Shown here in pieces: positions 53,082-62,023 of a stretch of 64,000 nucleotides of DNA (its first letter is position 1; each line of letters opens with the position of its first letter). This stretch comes from a virus: positions 1-64,000 of IMG/VR virus record IMGVR_UViG_3300031227_000028. One strand, 5' to 3'. The notes under the pieces are model-generated. The model was given only the letters and a program-made list of their open reading frames with translations. It was not told the DNA's origin and did not search any database. The position numbers were made by a program, and so were the translations under genes.

Positions 53082-53369
53082 ATGACTATGCCTATAAATA
53101 TAATGAATTGTAAATTAATCACTATTTATAAATTATTAGAAACTATAAATAATCAAAGTGGTAAATATAAAGTAACTAACATAAATATAATATCTAAAAG
53201 ATCTAAAATAACATATGCTCATACTTTTGATATGTTAAAATTATTGATAAAAACTAAATTAATTGAGAAAAAAACTATACAACATGGAATATATCAATAT
53301 AATTTAACTAAATCAGGATATAAAACATTAATTGCAATATCGTTTATAAATAGTAGTATATATAAATAA
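53082..53369 (+). CDS. Winged-helix protein
   Basis: A 95-residue protein. TIYKLLETINNQSGKYKVTN, then THTFD-like recognition region and LIKTKLIEKKTIQHGIYQY give a winged helix of the archaeal type. The start at 53082 has AAGGA nine bases upstream. Confidence 0.55.
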   Translation: MTMPINIMNCKLITIYKLLETINNQSGKYKVTNINIISKRSKITYAHTFDMLKLLIKTKLIEKKTIQHGIYQYNLTKSGYKTLIAISFINSSIYK

Positions 53370-53392
53370 GTTTATATAATATTATTTATAAA
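53345..53392 (+). promoter_or_regulatory. TATA promoter
   Basis: GTAGTATATATAAATAAG, then TTTATATAATATTATTTATA just before the ATG at 53393. A very short leader is implied. Confidence 0.45.
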
Positions 53393-53620
53393 ATGGGTAA
53401 AGCTCCTTCAATTTATAGAAAAATAAGAAAGTCAACAACTAATTCTCCTTTTGGTGATACATTTGCAATTACCATACCAAGAGATATTGCTGATGAATTC
53501 TCAGGTACATATTTTAAAATTCATAAAAATAATAATACTATTTTCTTAGAATCTGGATGTAGACTTCCAAATAAAAATAGTAAAAGAGATGTAAATAAAT
53601 ATTTTTATGTGAGGATATAA
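53393..53620 (+). CDS. AbrB/SpoVT-like DNA-binding protein
   Basis: A 75-residue protein. GDTFAITIPRDIADEF, then YFKIHKNNNTIFLESG fits the swapped-hairpin AbrB fold. It begins the glycosyltransferase block and may regulate it. Confidence 0.6.
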   Translation: MGKAPSIYRKIRKSTTNSPFGDTFAITIPRDIADEFSGTYFKIHKNNNTIFLESGCRLPNKNSKRDVNKYFYVRI

Positions 53621-54835
53621 ATGGTAGATAAAAAAATAAAAATATTATGGTTAAGTGATAGTCCACTTACTAGTACAGGATATGGAACTATGACTTTAAA
53701 TATTTTAAATGGTATGACAGAAAAAGGAATTGAGTGTCATTGTATATGTCACAATCAACCTGGACAAACTTTAAAGCCTGGAATTAAATTTATGGATGAT
53801 ACAGAAATTAAATTTCATTTACATGGTGCAGGTGTAGAAAGATATTCTAAAGATAAAGTTAAATATTTATTACAAGAATTAAAACCAGATTATTTTGTAA
53901 CATTATTAGATACATTTATGATTACAGAAGCTGGGTTTTTAGGAATGAATTTCAGTCCTGCTAAAAGTATATTTTATTTTCCTTCAGATGGAGAAGACCA
54001 ATTACCTTTATCTTGCGAGAAATTATTTACTTCTGGGACATACCAGTATCCTATTGCAATGGCAAAATTCGGTCAGCAACAAGTTAAGAAAGCCCATAAC
54101 ATTGATGCATTATATATACCTCATGCAGTTAAACATAAACTATTTAGACCATATAATGATAAAGAAAAAGTAAAAAATAGATTAAAATGGAGTAATAAAT
54201 TAGGTGTAGATTTATCTAAAAAACAAATTATAGGAACTGTTGCTAGAAATCAAGGTAGAAAAATGATGGATAGAATGATTCCAATAATGAAATTAATTGC
54301 AGCTAAAAATGAAAATGCTGTAATGTTAATGCATACAGACCCATTTGATAGAGCAGGTTATTTTGATATGATGTATGAAATTAAAAAACATAACCTAGAA
54401 AATAAATTTATTTTTACAGGTCTTAATTTTTTGAATCCATATACATATACAGAACTTTCTGAAATTTATAATTTAATGGATATATTCTTATTGACAACAA
54501 CTGGAGAAGGATTTGGTGTTCCAATAATAGAAGCTATGTCTTGTAAAGTACCTTGTGTTGTAACTGATTATACAACAACAAAAGAATTAGTTTTAGACCA
54601 TAATTCTGGATTAGGTATTATAGTAAGTGCGGAAATTATGGGAACATGGAATGTAAAACGTGGTGTCTGTGATATTGAAGATGGAGCTAATAAATGTCTA
54701 TTCCTTTTATCAAATGATAAATTAAGAACAAATATGGGAGAGAATGGCCGTAAAGCTGTTTTAAAATATTATACTTGGGATAAGGTATTGAAAGATTGGT
54801 ATAAATTATTCAATAAATTAAAAGGTGATTATTAA
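53621..54835 (+). CDS. GT4-family glycosyltransferase 1
   Basis: A 404-residue GT-B enzyme. N-terminal ILWLSDSPLTSTGYGTM, linker IPHAVKHKLFRPY, C-terminal IIGTVARNQGRK, then TGEGFGVPIIEAMSC (the E-x7-E donor site) at about 295. It transfers a sugar from a nucleotide sugar. The acceptor is unknown: virion protein, host surface glycan or hypermodified DNA base. Confidence 0.82.
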   Translation: MVDKKIKILWLSDSPLTSTGYGTMTLNILNGMTEKGIECHCICHNQPGQTLKPGIKFMDDTEIKFHLHGAGVERYSKDKVKYLLQELKPDYFVTLLDTFMITEAGFLGMNFSPAKSIFYFPSDGEDQLPLSCEKLFTSGTYQYPIAMAKFGQQQVKKAHNIDALYIPHAVKHKLFRPYNDKEKVKNRLKWSNKLGVDLSKKQIIGTVARNQGRKMMDRMIPIMKLIAAKNENAVMLMHTDPFDRAGYFDMMYEIKKHNLENKFIFTGLNFLNPYTYTELSEIYNLMDIFLLTTTGEGFGVPIIEAMSCKVPCVVTDYTTTKELVLDHNSGLGIIVSAEIMGTWNVKRGVCDIEDGANKCLFLLSNDKLRTNMGENGRKAVLKYYTWDKVLKDWYKLFNKLKGDY

Positions 54836-55086
54836 TGATATCATATAATATAAAAGATAAAAATGAAATTAATAAATTAATAAAAGATATGAAAGCATTT
54901 ATAAAAAATATACGTGTTTTTGTTTCTGATTTTCAAGAACAAACAAAATCAAATAATGTATTAGAATTTTTAACATGGCTTGAAAATAAAACAGAAAAAA
55001 GAATTTATGATAAAAAAGTCGAATTAGAACAGAAATTAATACATAATCATAAAATAAAAAATAAAGAGATGACTAATAATGATTAA
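54835..55086 (+). CDS. Hypothetical helical protein
   Basis: An 83-residue helical, charged protein between two sugar-modifying genes, overlapping both. Not recognised. Confidence 0.5.
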   Translation: MISYNIKDKNEINKLIKDMKAFIKNIRVFVSDFQEQTKSNNVLEFLTWLENKTEKRIYDKKVELEQKLIHNHKIKNKEMTNND

Positions 55087-55576
55087 TCATAGACAAAATG
55101 TATTATCTGAAATTGATAAATTTATTGCTGATAATGATATTAATAATTTAAGATGTTTAGAATTAGGTTCTGGTAATGCAAGCGATTTTAAAGATAAATT
55201 TGAACAATATAATATTAAAGAATGGTTAATGACAGATAAAAATGATAATATATTTATGGAAAATTTACCATATGAAGATGATTCATTTGATTTAATTTTT
55301 AGTTGTCATGCGTTTGAACATTGTGAAAATCCCTTAAAAGCATTAAGAGAAATGAAAAGAGTATCCAAAAAATGGGTAATAATTATAACACCATTTCATT
55401 GTAAACATCAAATTTTAAATGCGGATTTTGACCATATTTTTTGTTTAACTGAAATACAAATGAAAAGATTATTTAGATATACTGGAATAATAGAAGATAA
55501 AATTTATGTTCAAGATATAATGGGAGCTAAAGAACAAGATTATAATTTAATTAGTATTGGTAAAGGTGATTATTAA
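55079..55576 (+). CDS. Class I SAM-dependent methyltransferase
   Basis: A 165-residue protein. CLELGSGNASDF is motif I, then WLMTDKN, DSFDLIFSCHAFEH (motif IV) and ALREMKRVSKKW. It probably methylates a sugar or small molecule, as in other glycan clusters. It is co-transcribed with the glycosyltransferases. Confidence 0.75.
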   Translation: MINHRQNVLSEIDKFIADNDINNLRCLELGSGNASDFKDKFEQYNIKEWLMTDKNDNIFMENLPYEDDSFDLIFSCHAFEHCENPLKALREMKRVSKKWVIIITPFHCKHQILNADFDHIFCLTEIQMKRLFRYTGIIEDKIYVQDIMGAKEQDYNLISIGKGDY

Positions 55577-55779
55577 TGCCAGCTAAAATATTAAAATCTA
55601 CAGAAACACCAATTGATTATATAATTAAATGTCAAAGAGAAGGAGTTAAACATTGTCTTTCTTTTGAAGAATTTAAAGATTATATAGAATTTGATTGTTC
55701 TTTAAAAGTTAGTTTTCCAAAAATATTAGAAGAAGTTTATAATAAATTTAAAGATGAATATTATAAAATAGAGGTTTAA
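55576..55779 (+). CDS. Hypothetical protein
   Basis: A 67-residue protein (MPAKILKSTETPIDYIIKCQ). Directly between methyltransferase and GT2 gene. Not recognised. Confidence 0.5.
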   Translation: MPAKILKSTETPIDYIIKCQREGVKHCLSFEEFKDYIEFDCSLKVSFPKILEEVYNKFKDEYYKIEV

Positions 55780-55780
55780 A

Positions 55781-56632
55781 ATGAATAATAGAATAACTAT
55801 ACATATTGCTTGTAAAGATAGACCAAGTGAATTAGCTTTATTATTACAAAGTCTTAGAACACAATCTTTAGAAAACTGGGATTTATTAATAGTAGATGAT
55901 GCTTCTCAAATACCTCTTGGACAAAATGAAGTTTTAATGAAATTAATTAATAGAGTTAAATTAGAAAAACATAAATGTAAATTTATAAGAAATGATGTTT
56001 CTCTTGGTGTGTGTCAAGCTAGAAATATTTGTATTGAAAATGATAAATTTAATAATATGTATACTGCAAGACTTGATGACGATAGTATATTAGAACCATT
56101 TTGTTTAGAGAAATTATATTTAGGTATAGTAAAATTAAATTATGATTTAATTGGTGGAACAATTCCTATTTGTCATTCACCTTATTTTGAACGACAAAAT
56201 AAATATTTAAAAGGTTTTATTAACGAACATAAATTTAATAAGAAAGGCGATTTAATATTTAATGCAGATGAATGTGCTTATACATATACTAAAAATGATT
56301 ATTTACCTACACATCAATTTAGAACATATTGTGTTTATAAATCTAAATTAAATAAAATAAAATATCCAAAAAATCTTTCTAAAATAGGATTCAGAGAAGA
56401 AGGTTTTTTTAGTATGAAAGCAATTTTAAAAGGATATAAATTAGGGATATGTACTGGAGCAATAGCTAATCATATACAATCAACTTCTGGTGGTTGTCGT
56501 GACCCTGAATATCCAAAATTTGTTCAATCAGATGATAAAATATTTAGAGATTGGTTAAAAAACAAATTTGAAAAACATGGTGATTTTCTAAAAGAATATA
56601 AGAAAAAATATACTAAACAGGTGAAAAAATGA
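55781..56632 (+). CDS. GT2-family glycosyltransferase
   Basis: A 283-residue GT-A enzyme. It starts TIHIACKDRPSEL, with LLIVDDAS at about 38, the metal-binding RLDDDS at about 95 and later GFREEGFF. The acceptor is unknown. Overlaps the next gene by four bases. Confidence 0.8.
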   Translation: MNNRITIHIACKDRPSELALLLQSLRTQSLENWDLLIVDDASQIPLGQNEVLMKLINRVKLEKHKCKFIRNDVSLGVCQARNICIENDKFNNMYTARLDDDSILEPFCLEKLYLGIVKLNYDLIGGTIPICHSPYFERQNKYLKGFINEHKFNKKGDLIFNADECAYTYTKNDYLPTHQFRTYCVYKSKLNKIKYPKNLSKIGFREEGFFSMKAILKGYKLGICTGAIANHIQSTSGGCRDPEYPKFVQSDDKIFRDWLKNKFEKHGDFLKEYKKKYTKQVKK

Positions 56633-57723
56633 AGTTAACAATTGAAGGACCAATGTTTGATACTAGTGGTTATGCAAATCATGTAAGATATTTTTCTAAT
56701 ACTTTATATGATGTTAATAAAGATATTAAAATAGAAACAACTTTAGTTTCAGGTTGGGAACATATGTGTAATAGTCAAGAATTAGAAATGATTAAAAAAC
56801 CATATGATGAAGATAGCACTTTAATATTTATTGGACAACCACCAAGTTGGCCATTTGCTATTGCAAAGAATCCTAAACATTTTATTGGATATTTAGTTTG
56901 TGAAGGAGATAAAGTTCCTAATTTTTGGTTAAAACATATTTTTGATGAACGAGTTGACCAAATATGGGTACCTAGTAAACATGTAAAAAATGCTATTATA
57001 AATTCATGTTCAAATCCTAGTGATTTAGAATATCTAAATAATAAAATAAAAATAGTTCCTCATGGAGTTAATTTAGAATTATTTCAACCAAGAGATAAAG
57101 ATAATAAAATTTATACATTTATTTGTAATAAAGGTTGGTCAAAAGGAATACATGATAGAGGAGGAGTGCAATTTTTAGTTAAAGCATTTACAGAAGAATT
57201 TACTAGTAAAGAAAATGTTAGATTAAAAATTAAATTAAATACAGCATATCATTATCAAGGTTGGAATATTGATGAAGAGTTTAAAAAACTTAAATTAAAT
57301 AAAAAAATTAATAAACCTAAAGTTGAATTAGCTATTGGTAATATGACGCAAGATGAATTAGTTGAATTCTATAATAGTGGTGATGTATTTGTTTGTCCTA
57401 CAATGGGAGAAGGATTTGGTTTAACTTATGCTGAAGCAATGTCTTGTCAAGTGCCTTGTATTGCAACTAATTTTGGTGGTCAAAAAGATTTTATAAACAC
57501 TAAAAATGGTTGGTTATTAGATTGTAAACTTATAGATTCATATGAAGAAGAAGGAGTTAAATGGGCTTTACCAGATGTTGAACATCTTAAAAAATTAATG
57601 AGAGCTTGTTTTAAATATAAGAAGAAAGCAATTGAAAAAGGTGAACAAGCATATAAAGATATTTCTAAATATAGCTGGCGTAATTCTGTAAAAAAAGGAA
57701 TGAAGTTCCTAAAGGAACTTTAA
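56629..57723 (+). CDS. GT4-family glycosyltransferase 2
   Basis: A 364-residue GT-B enzyme. KIVPHGVNLELFQPRD is the linker, CNKGWSKGIHDRGG begins the second domain, and MGEGFGLTYAEAMSC at about 258 is the donor site. It ends the block with a stop codon inside a terminator hairpin shared with the convergent gene. Confidence 0.82.
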   Translation: MKLTIEGPMFDTSGYANHVRYFSNTLYDVNKDIKIETTLVSGWEHMCNSQELEMIKKPYDEDSTLIFIGQPPSWPFAIAKNPKHFIGYLVCEGDKVPNFWLKHIFDERVDQIWVPSKHVKNAIINSCSNPSDLEYLNNKIKIVPHGVNLELFQPRDKDNKIYTFICNKGWSKGIHDRGGVQFLVKAFTEEFTSKENVRLKIKLNTAYHYQGWNIDEEFKKLKLNKKINKPKVELAIGNMTQDELVEFYNSGDVFVCPTMGEGFGLTYAEAMSCQVPCIATNFGGQKDFINTKNGWLLDCKLIDSYEEEGVKWALPDVEHLKKLMRACFKYKKKAIEKGEQAYKDISKYSWRNSVKKGMKFLKEL

Positions 57724-57729
57724 ATTATT
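57703..57729. terminator. Shared terminator between convergent genes
   Basis: AAGTTCC-TAAA-GGAACTT, followed on the plus strand by TAAATTATTTTTTTT. It encodes the last codons of both the plus-strand glycosyltransferase and the minus-strand phosphoesterase, whose coding regions overlap by 15 bases. Confidence 0.7.
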
Positions 57730-59109
57730 TTTTTTATATTCCCCATTTATAATATTAACTAATTGAACTTGTCCTGTATCCCATAAAAATGCATTAGTAT
57801 TAGTCCATCCACTTGGGTTATTCTTCATATAAAATACTTTTAATGGCAAACTAGTTCCTACTGTATATGTATTTCTTAATATACCAGCATTGTGAACGTG
57901 TCCAGTAATACTTTTACCAAAATCAGTTTCTTTAGTTTTTAATGAACCTCTTCCATATCCAGGACCAGTGTTTCCATGATTAGCTAATTGAATTCCATGT
58001 AATTTATAATCTTGGTCCATTTTTAAAAAATTAACATTTTCAGGTAATCCACCGTGAGTTTTAATACCAATTTCTAATGGATTTTCTCCGTTTGCATAAG
58101 CTGATGCTAATTCAAAAGCTGTTCTAGCATTCATTGGGTCTTTAATAAATCTTCCTTCATCTAAATATCTTTCTAAAAATCCAGGGCTATGATTTGAATA
58201 TATTACATTAACTTCTCTTCCTTCCATAGCATTTGCAAGTAACCAAAGTTCTTTATTACAATCTCTTAATTCTTTATCTAAAGAAAGATTACCTTTATCT
58301 GCTCCTTCTCTTATCATTTGATATATTAATTCTTTTTGCATGTGATGAGAAATACTATGTCCATTAAAAAAATCATGTAAAAATAATCTATCTGGTTTAT
58401 ATTCTTTTATCATATCAAAATTAGCTTTACGTACTTTTTTATCTGTATAACCATTATGATAATCTCCTAATATTAAAGCATCTAAATTAGCTTGTTGTGG
58501 TTGAGAATTTGAGCTAAATTTAATACCTAAGTCAACAAAAGTACCATTGACCATTGAATGAATATTACGATGATGATACTTACTATTGTTAACAATATCT
58601 ACAACCCAAGCACCATATACATGGTCTCTTAGTGCAATATTTCCTAATCTTCTTCTTTCTGCACTGGTATCTTTATGTGTTGCATAATTAGGTTCTGTAA
58701 TTGCTCCTGGTGTAATTAATGCTCTTGGCATTTTAACATTACTATGTGAAATATATTTAAGTCTTTGTTTAGGACTTGCAAATATTTTACTTGTTTCTCT
58801 TTGACTAAATCTAGCTAATCCAACTAATGGGTCTATTTGATATGGTCTAATATTAAATTGATCTATTTCAATATTATCATTAAGTTTTAATTTACCATAT
58901 TCTATATGATAATCTTTTAAAGAATCATCAATGTTTTCTATATTCCAATCTTGTCTTGCACTTTCTCCTATTGTGGGTAAGATAATTAATTCATCGGCGA
59001 ATTCATCTACATAATTTTCTAATGATTTTAAAAAATTTTTATTAGGTTTTGCAAATGCTTGAGCTGTTGTTACTACATAAGTTTTTGTTTCATGCTTAAT
59101 TTTAACCAC
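57709..59109 (-). CDS. Calcineurin-like metallophosphoesterase (T5 A1-like)
   Basis: A 466-residue protein. The order of segments matches phage DNA-transfer protein A1-like enzymes: LARFSQRETSKIFASPKQRL, PRALITPGAITEPNY, DHVYGAWVV and GTFVDLG, then the metal site LGDYHNG, HDFFNGHS, YSNHSPGF and GHVHNAG. In T5 the A1 protein is needed for DNA entry and host DNA breakdown. Here it may degrade host DNA or act as a nuclease or phosphatase early in infection. It is encoded within the tail block. Confidence 0.75.
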   Translation of the reverse strand: MVKIKHETKTYVVTTAQAFAKPNKNFLKSLENYVDEFADELIILPTIGESARQDWNIENIDDSLKDYHIEYGKLKLNDNIEIDQFNIRPYQIDPLVGLARFSQRETSKIFASPKQRLKYISHSNVKMPRALITPGAITEPNYATHKDTSAERRRLGNIALRDHVYGAWVVDIVNNSKYHHRNIHSMVNGTFVDLGIKFSSNSQPQQANLDALILGDYHNGYTDKKVRKANFDMIKEYKPDRLFLHDFFNGHSISHHMQKELIYQMIREGADKGNLSLDKELRDCNKELWLLANAMEGREVNVIYSNHSPGFLERYLDEGRFIKDPMNARTAFELASAYANGENPLEIGIKTHGGLPENVNFLKMDQDYKLHGIQLANHGNTGPGYGRGSLKTKETDFGKSITGHVHNAGILRNTYTVGTSLPLKVFYMKNNPSGWTNTNAFLWDTGQVQLVNIINGEYKKNNLKFL

Positions 59110-59118
59110 TCCTTTATT

Positions 59119-59487
59119 TTATTTAAATTGCCATGTTATTTGTAATTGTAATTCTGCTGTTCCATTAAAAGTTTCTGGATTACTTAAACTATCATAACTC
59201 CATAAATCTCCTGTTCCTAATCCTGATGCAGTTCTTCCACCAAATTCTCTTAATGTTGTACCGCTCATTTGAGATACAGTATAATCATAAGTATATTCAA
59301 TTTCATTTGGTGTTGTAGTTATTACAGAACTATATCCTGATGAAGCTGTACCATTAACTAAACCTGACCTAGTTGAAACAACTGTTCCAGAACCATCACC
59401 TATTTCTGCATAACCAGGATATAATCTACTCCCTGTTGGACTTATACTTAATGCAAGTCCTGATTTCATTATTTCTGTTGATACCAT
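59119..59487 (-). CDS. Tail or baseplate structural protein
   Basis: A 122-residue, Ser/Gly/Thr-rich, all-beta protein (ISPTGSRLYPGYAEIGDGSG). It resembles the small fibre-attachment or decoration proteins that lie beside long tail proteins. The assignment rests on composition and position. Confidence 0.5.
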   Translation of the reverse strand: MVSTEIMKSGLALSISPTGSRLYPGYAEIGDGSGTVVSTRSGLVNGTASSGYSSVITTTPNEIEYTYDYTVSQMSGTTLREFGGRTASGLGTGDLWSYDSLSNPETFNGTAELQLQITWQFK

Positions 59488-59494
59488 TTTATTC

Positions 59495-61696
59495 TCATGT
59501 ATTAAAATCTGTTGTTATATAAGCTTGAAATGCTGGAGTACCTATTGGAAATTTAGGTGTTATTTTTAATTTAACATTAAATCCAGCTAATTTATTTCCT
59601 GAACCGTCTTCACCGTTCTCTATTATAGTTCCACAAGATTGTGGAGTATCTAATATAGTTGTATGATAAAATTTATTATTAAAAGGTATACTAGCATCAT
59701 TAGTATTTGATATTGGTATTATTCCATAATCAATACTACCTGCTGGAATATCGTTACTAATATAATTTATTCCTGAATAATTAGTTAAATATGTACTATC
59801 CCAAGTAAGAGCAATATTATCTTCATTAATATGTGCTGAAATTGTTGCCGGTGCAAAACTAGTATAAGCTGATGTATCATAATATGACCCAGTAACTGAA
59901 CCTAACATATATTCATAATATCTATATGTTGCTCCTTCTCTTGTTGATGCTTTTAATCTAGTAATAGCTTCACCTGTTTCTGAATTGTATATTAATCCTG
60001 GAGCACCTACACTAACTGTTGTTAAAATATCTGTTAAAATATCATCTTCTAATTTAGTATAATTATCGTTTTCTAAATCCCATTCTGTAATAATTATATG
60101 TGAAGAATCAGTTGTACTACCGCTACTTCTAAAACCTGCTACAGCACCTATTTTTGGATTTCTAAAATTTATATATTGACTAACTGATGCATAATGGTCA
60201 ACCGAACTTGCAGTTGTTCCAATACCAGTTTGACTATCTGATGTTAAATTTCCATTTACAAATCTTAATATTGTATCTTGCCCTTGGTCAAATACATCAT
60301 CTTCCACAGAAAAACCAATATAATATAATATTTTACTATTATTATAATAAAATTTTCCTAAAGACATAGTATAATCAAGTGAACTCATACTATCTCCTGA
60401 ATAAAGAGTTGGACTAAAAGTATCTCTAGCAGCTACAAGAGTAGTTCCAGCATCTGATATATATAAATCTCCAATTCTACATTCTAATGCTATTGCTCCA
60501 TTATCATCAGTATAACCATGTGTTATAATATTTTGAGATACAAAAGTAGTACCAATCATTGCAGCTTGAGCTGGTAGTATATTAGTTATTGTTGTATAAT
60601 ATTCATCTCTAATATCACCTGATGAAACTGAACCTGGTACAGTTTCTAATTCATCAACTGCATGAGTATGTTCCCATTGAATAACTCCTGAACTATTATA
60701 TTTATAAGTAAAATAATCTCCATACCAAATTAATGAATCTGGGTCACCACTGAGAGAAATAAATGCTGCATGCCATTCTCTAAGTAAATTTGTACTTACA
60801 TAAACATTATAACTACTATCAAACGCTATAGATTGATATGTTCTTAATATACCTCCACTAGGTGTAGCATGTGAACCTCCAAATCTATCGTTAAAACTTG
60901 TTGCTGTAGGAACTGTTCCACTTGGCATAGTATAATCTATAGGTACATTTACAAGTTGTGATTTTAATTGTATATCAATAATAGCTGCTCTATAAGTTCC
61001 TTGACTATCTAAATATAATGTTTTAAGATATCTTCCTTTTGTAACTGGACTTAAAAAATCAGTTTCAGAAGTTGTAAAATCCATAACTAAATATGAACCA
61101 TTATATTTAGTTAATATAGTATCCCATTCAACTTTATTAGGAATATCTTCTGTCCAAGTTATTGTTGGAGATATATTCTCCCAACCGCTTGGTAAAGTTA
61201 CAGTACCAGCTAATATATCATCAACTAAATAATAAGCAAATGAATAATATTTATTTAATATTTCATTTAATTGATTAATAGCATTTGTTAAATCGTTCCA
61301 ATTATCAAGTGTTGGATAATCTGTATCAACACTTAAAGTTGGTAAAGTAAAACTATCAACAGTTGAATCATCAAAAAATTTATATAATACATTTGTTAAT
61401 ACTTCTTGAGCATTTAATAAATCAATTCTTAACGCTGGAACTTTTATTACTAAAGCATCCATATCAGTTTTAATAGCGTTCCATCTAGCAACATTAAGAT
61501 AATCTCCGTCTTGATAATCATAACTAGCTGTTGCAGTATATGAAGTAGACGTTTGAACCCAACCACCTGTACCGGTGTCTAAAGTAGCTATCATAGTAAC
61601 TATAGCGTTATGTATTTTAGTTGAATTCTCCACTGATTCTTGAATTTCACTAATCATTGAAGGAAAACATCTTTCTGATAATATACGTTCTTTCAT
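59495..61696 (-). CDS. Large tail fibre or baseplate protein
   Basis: A 733-residue protein. It is Thr/Ser/Tyr/Asp-rich and beta-structured. The N-terminal part is helical (MISEIQESVENSTKIHNAIV) with two WN-x-L repeats (YLNVARWNAIKTDMDAL and YPTLDNWNDLTNAINQL), typical of fibre trimerisation stalks. No signal peptide is present, unlike the next protein. Probably a virion component that contacts the host. Confidence 0.6.
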   Translation of the reverse strand: MKERILSERCFPSMISEIQESVENSTKIHNAIVTMIATLDTGTGGWVQTSTSYTATASYDYQDGDYLNVARWNAIKTDMDALVIKVPALRIDLLNAQEVLTNVLYKFFDDSTVDSFTLPTLSVDTDYPTLDNWNDLTNAINQLNEILNKYYSFAYYLVDDILAGTVTLPSGWENISPTITWTEDIPNKVEWDTILTKYNGSYLVMDFTTSETDFLSPVTKGRYLKTLYLDSQGTYRAAIIDIQLKSQLVNVPIDYTMPSGTVPTATSFNDRFGGSHATPSGGILRTYQSIAFDSSYNVYVSTNLLREWHAAFISLSGDPDSLIWYGDYFTYKYNSSGVIQWEHTHAVDELETVPGSVSSGDIRDEYYTTITNILPAQAAMIGTTFVSQNIITHGYTDDNGAIALECRIGDLYISDAGTTLVAARDTFSPTLYSGDSMSSLDYTMSLGKFYYNNSKILYYIGFSVEDDVFDQGQDTILRFVNGNLTSDSQTGIGTTASSVDHYASVSQYINFRNPKIGAVAGFRSSGSTTDSSHIIITEWDLENDNYTKLEDDILTDILTTVSVGAPGLIYNSETGEAITRLKASTREGATYRYYEYMLGSVTGSYYDTSAYTSFAPATISAHINEDNIALTWDSTYLTNYSGINYISNDIPAGSIDYGIIPISNTNDASIPFNNKFYHTTILDTPQSCGTIIENGEDGSGNKLAGFNVKLKITPKFPIGTPAFQAYITTDFNT

Positions 61697-61698
61697 TT

Positions 61699-62022
61699 TT
61701 AAGTTCCTGAATAAGATATTTCTGTTCTAGTTATTTTAGCATTATTACCTATAAATCTATAATAAATTCCACTTGTTGATGCATCTGAAAATTTATTAGA
61801 TACACCTCTATCAAAACTATATATAGCTAAAGTGTTTCCGCTATAAAAATTTGGTATTCTAGGTTGATAACTATTTTCATTATCACCGTTACTTGAAATT
61901 TGATATTGAATATTATTTAAATTTTCTCCATCAATAGTAAACCAAACTGTATTATATGAATCAATAGCATTTTTTGCTATTTGTTTTCCTTTTAATATTT
62001 TAGGTAGTAATGGTATTGGCAT
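61699..62022 (-). CDS. Small virion-module protein
   Basis: A 107-residue protein with a basic start (LLPKILKGKQIAKNAI) and a beta-rich remainder. Lies between two large tail or surface genes. Not recognised. Confidence 0.5.
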   Translation of the reverse strand: MPIPLLPKILKGKQIAKNAIDSYNTVWFTIDGENLNNIQYQISSNGDNENSYQPRIPNFYSGNTLAIYSFDRGVSNKFSDASTSGIYYRFIGNNAKITRTEISYSGT

Positions 62023-62023
62023 C

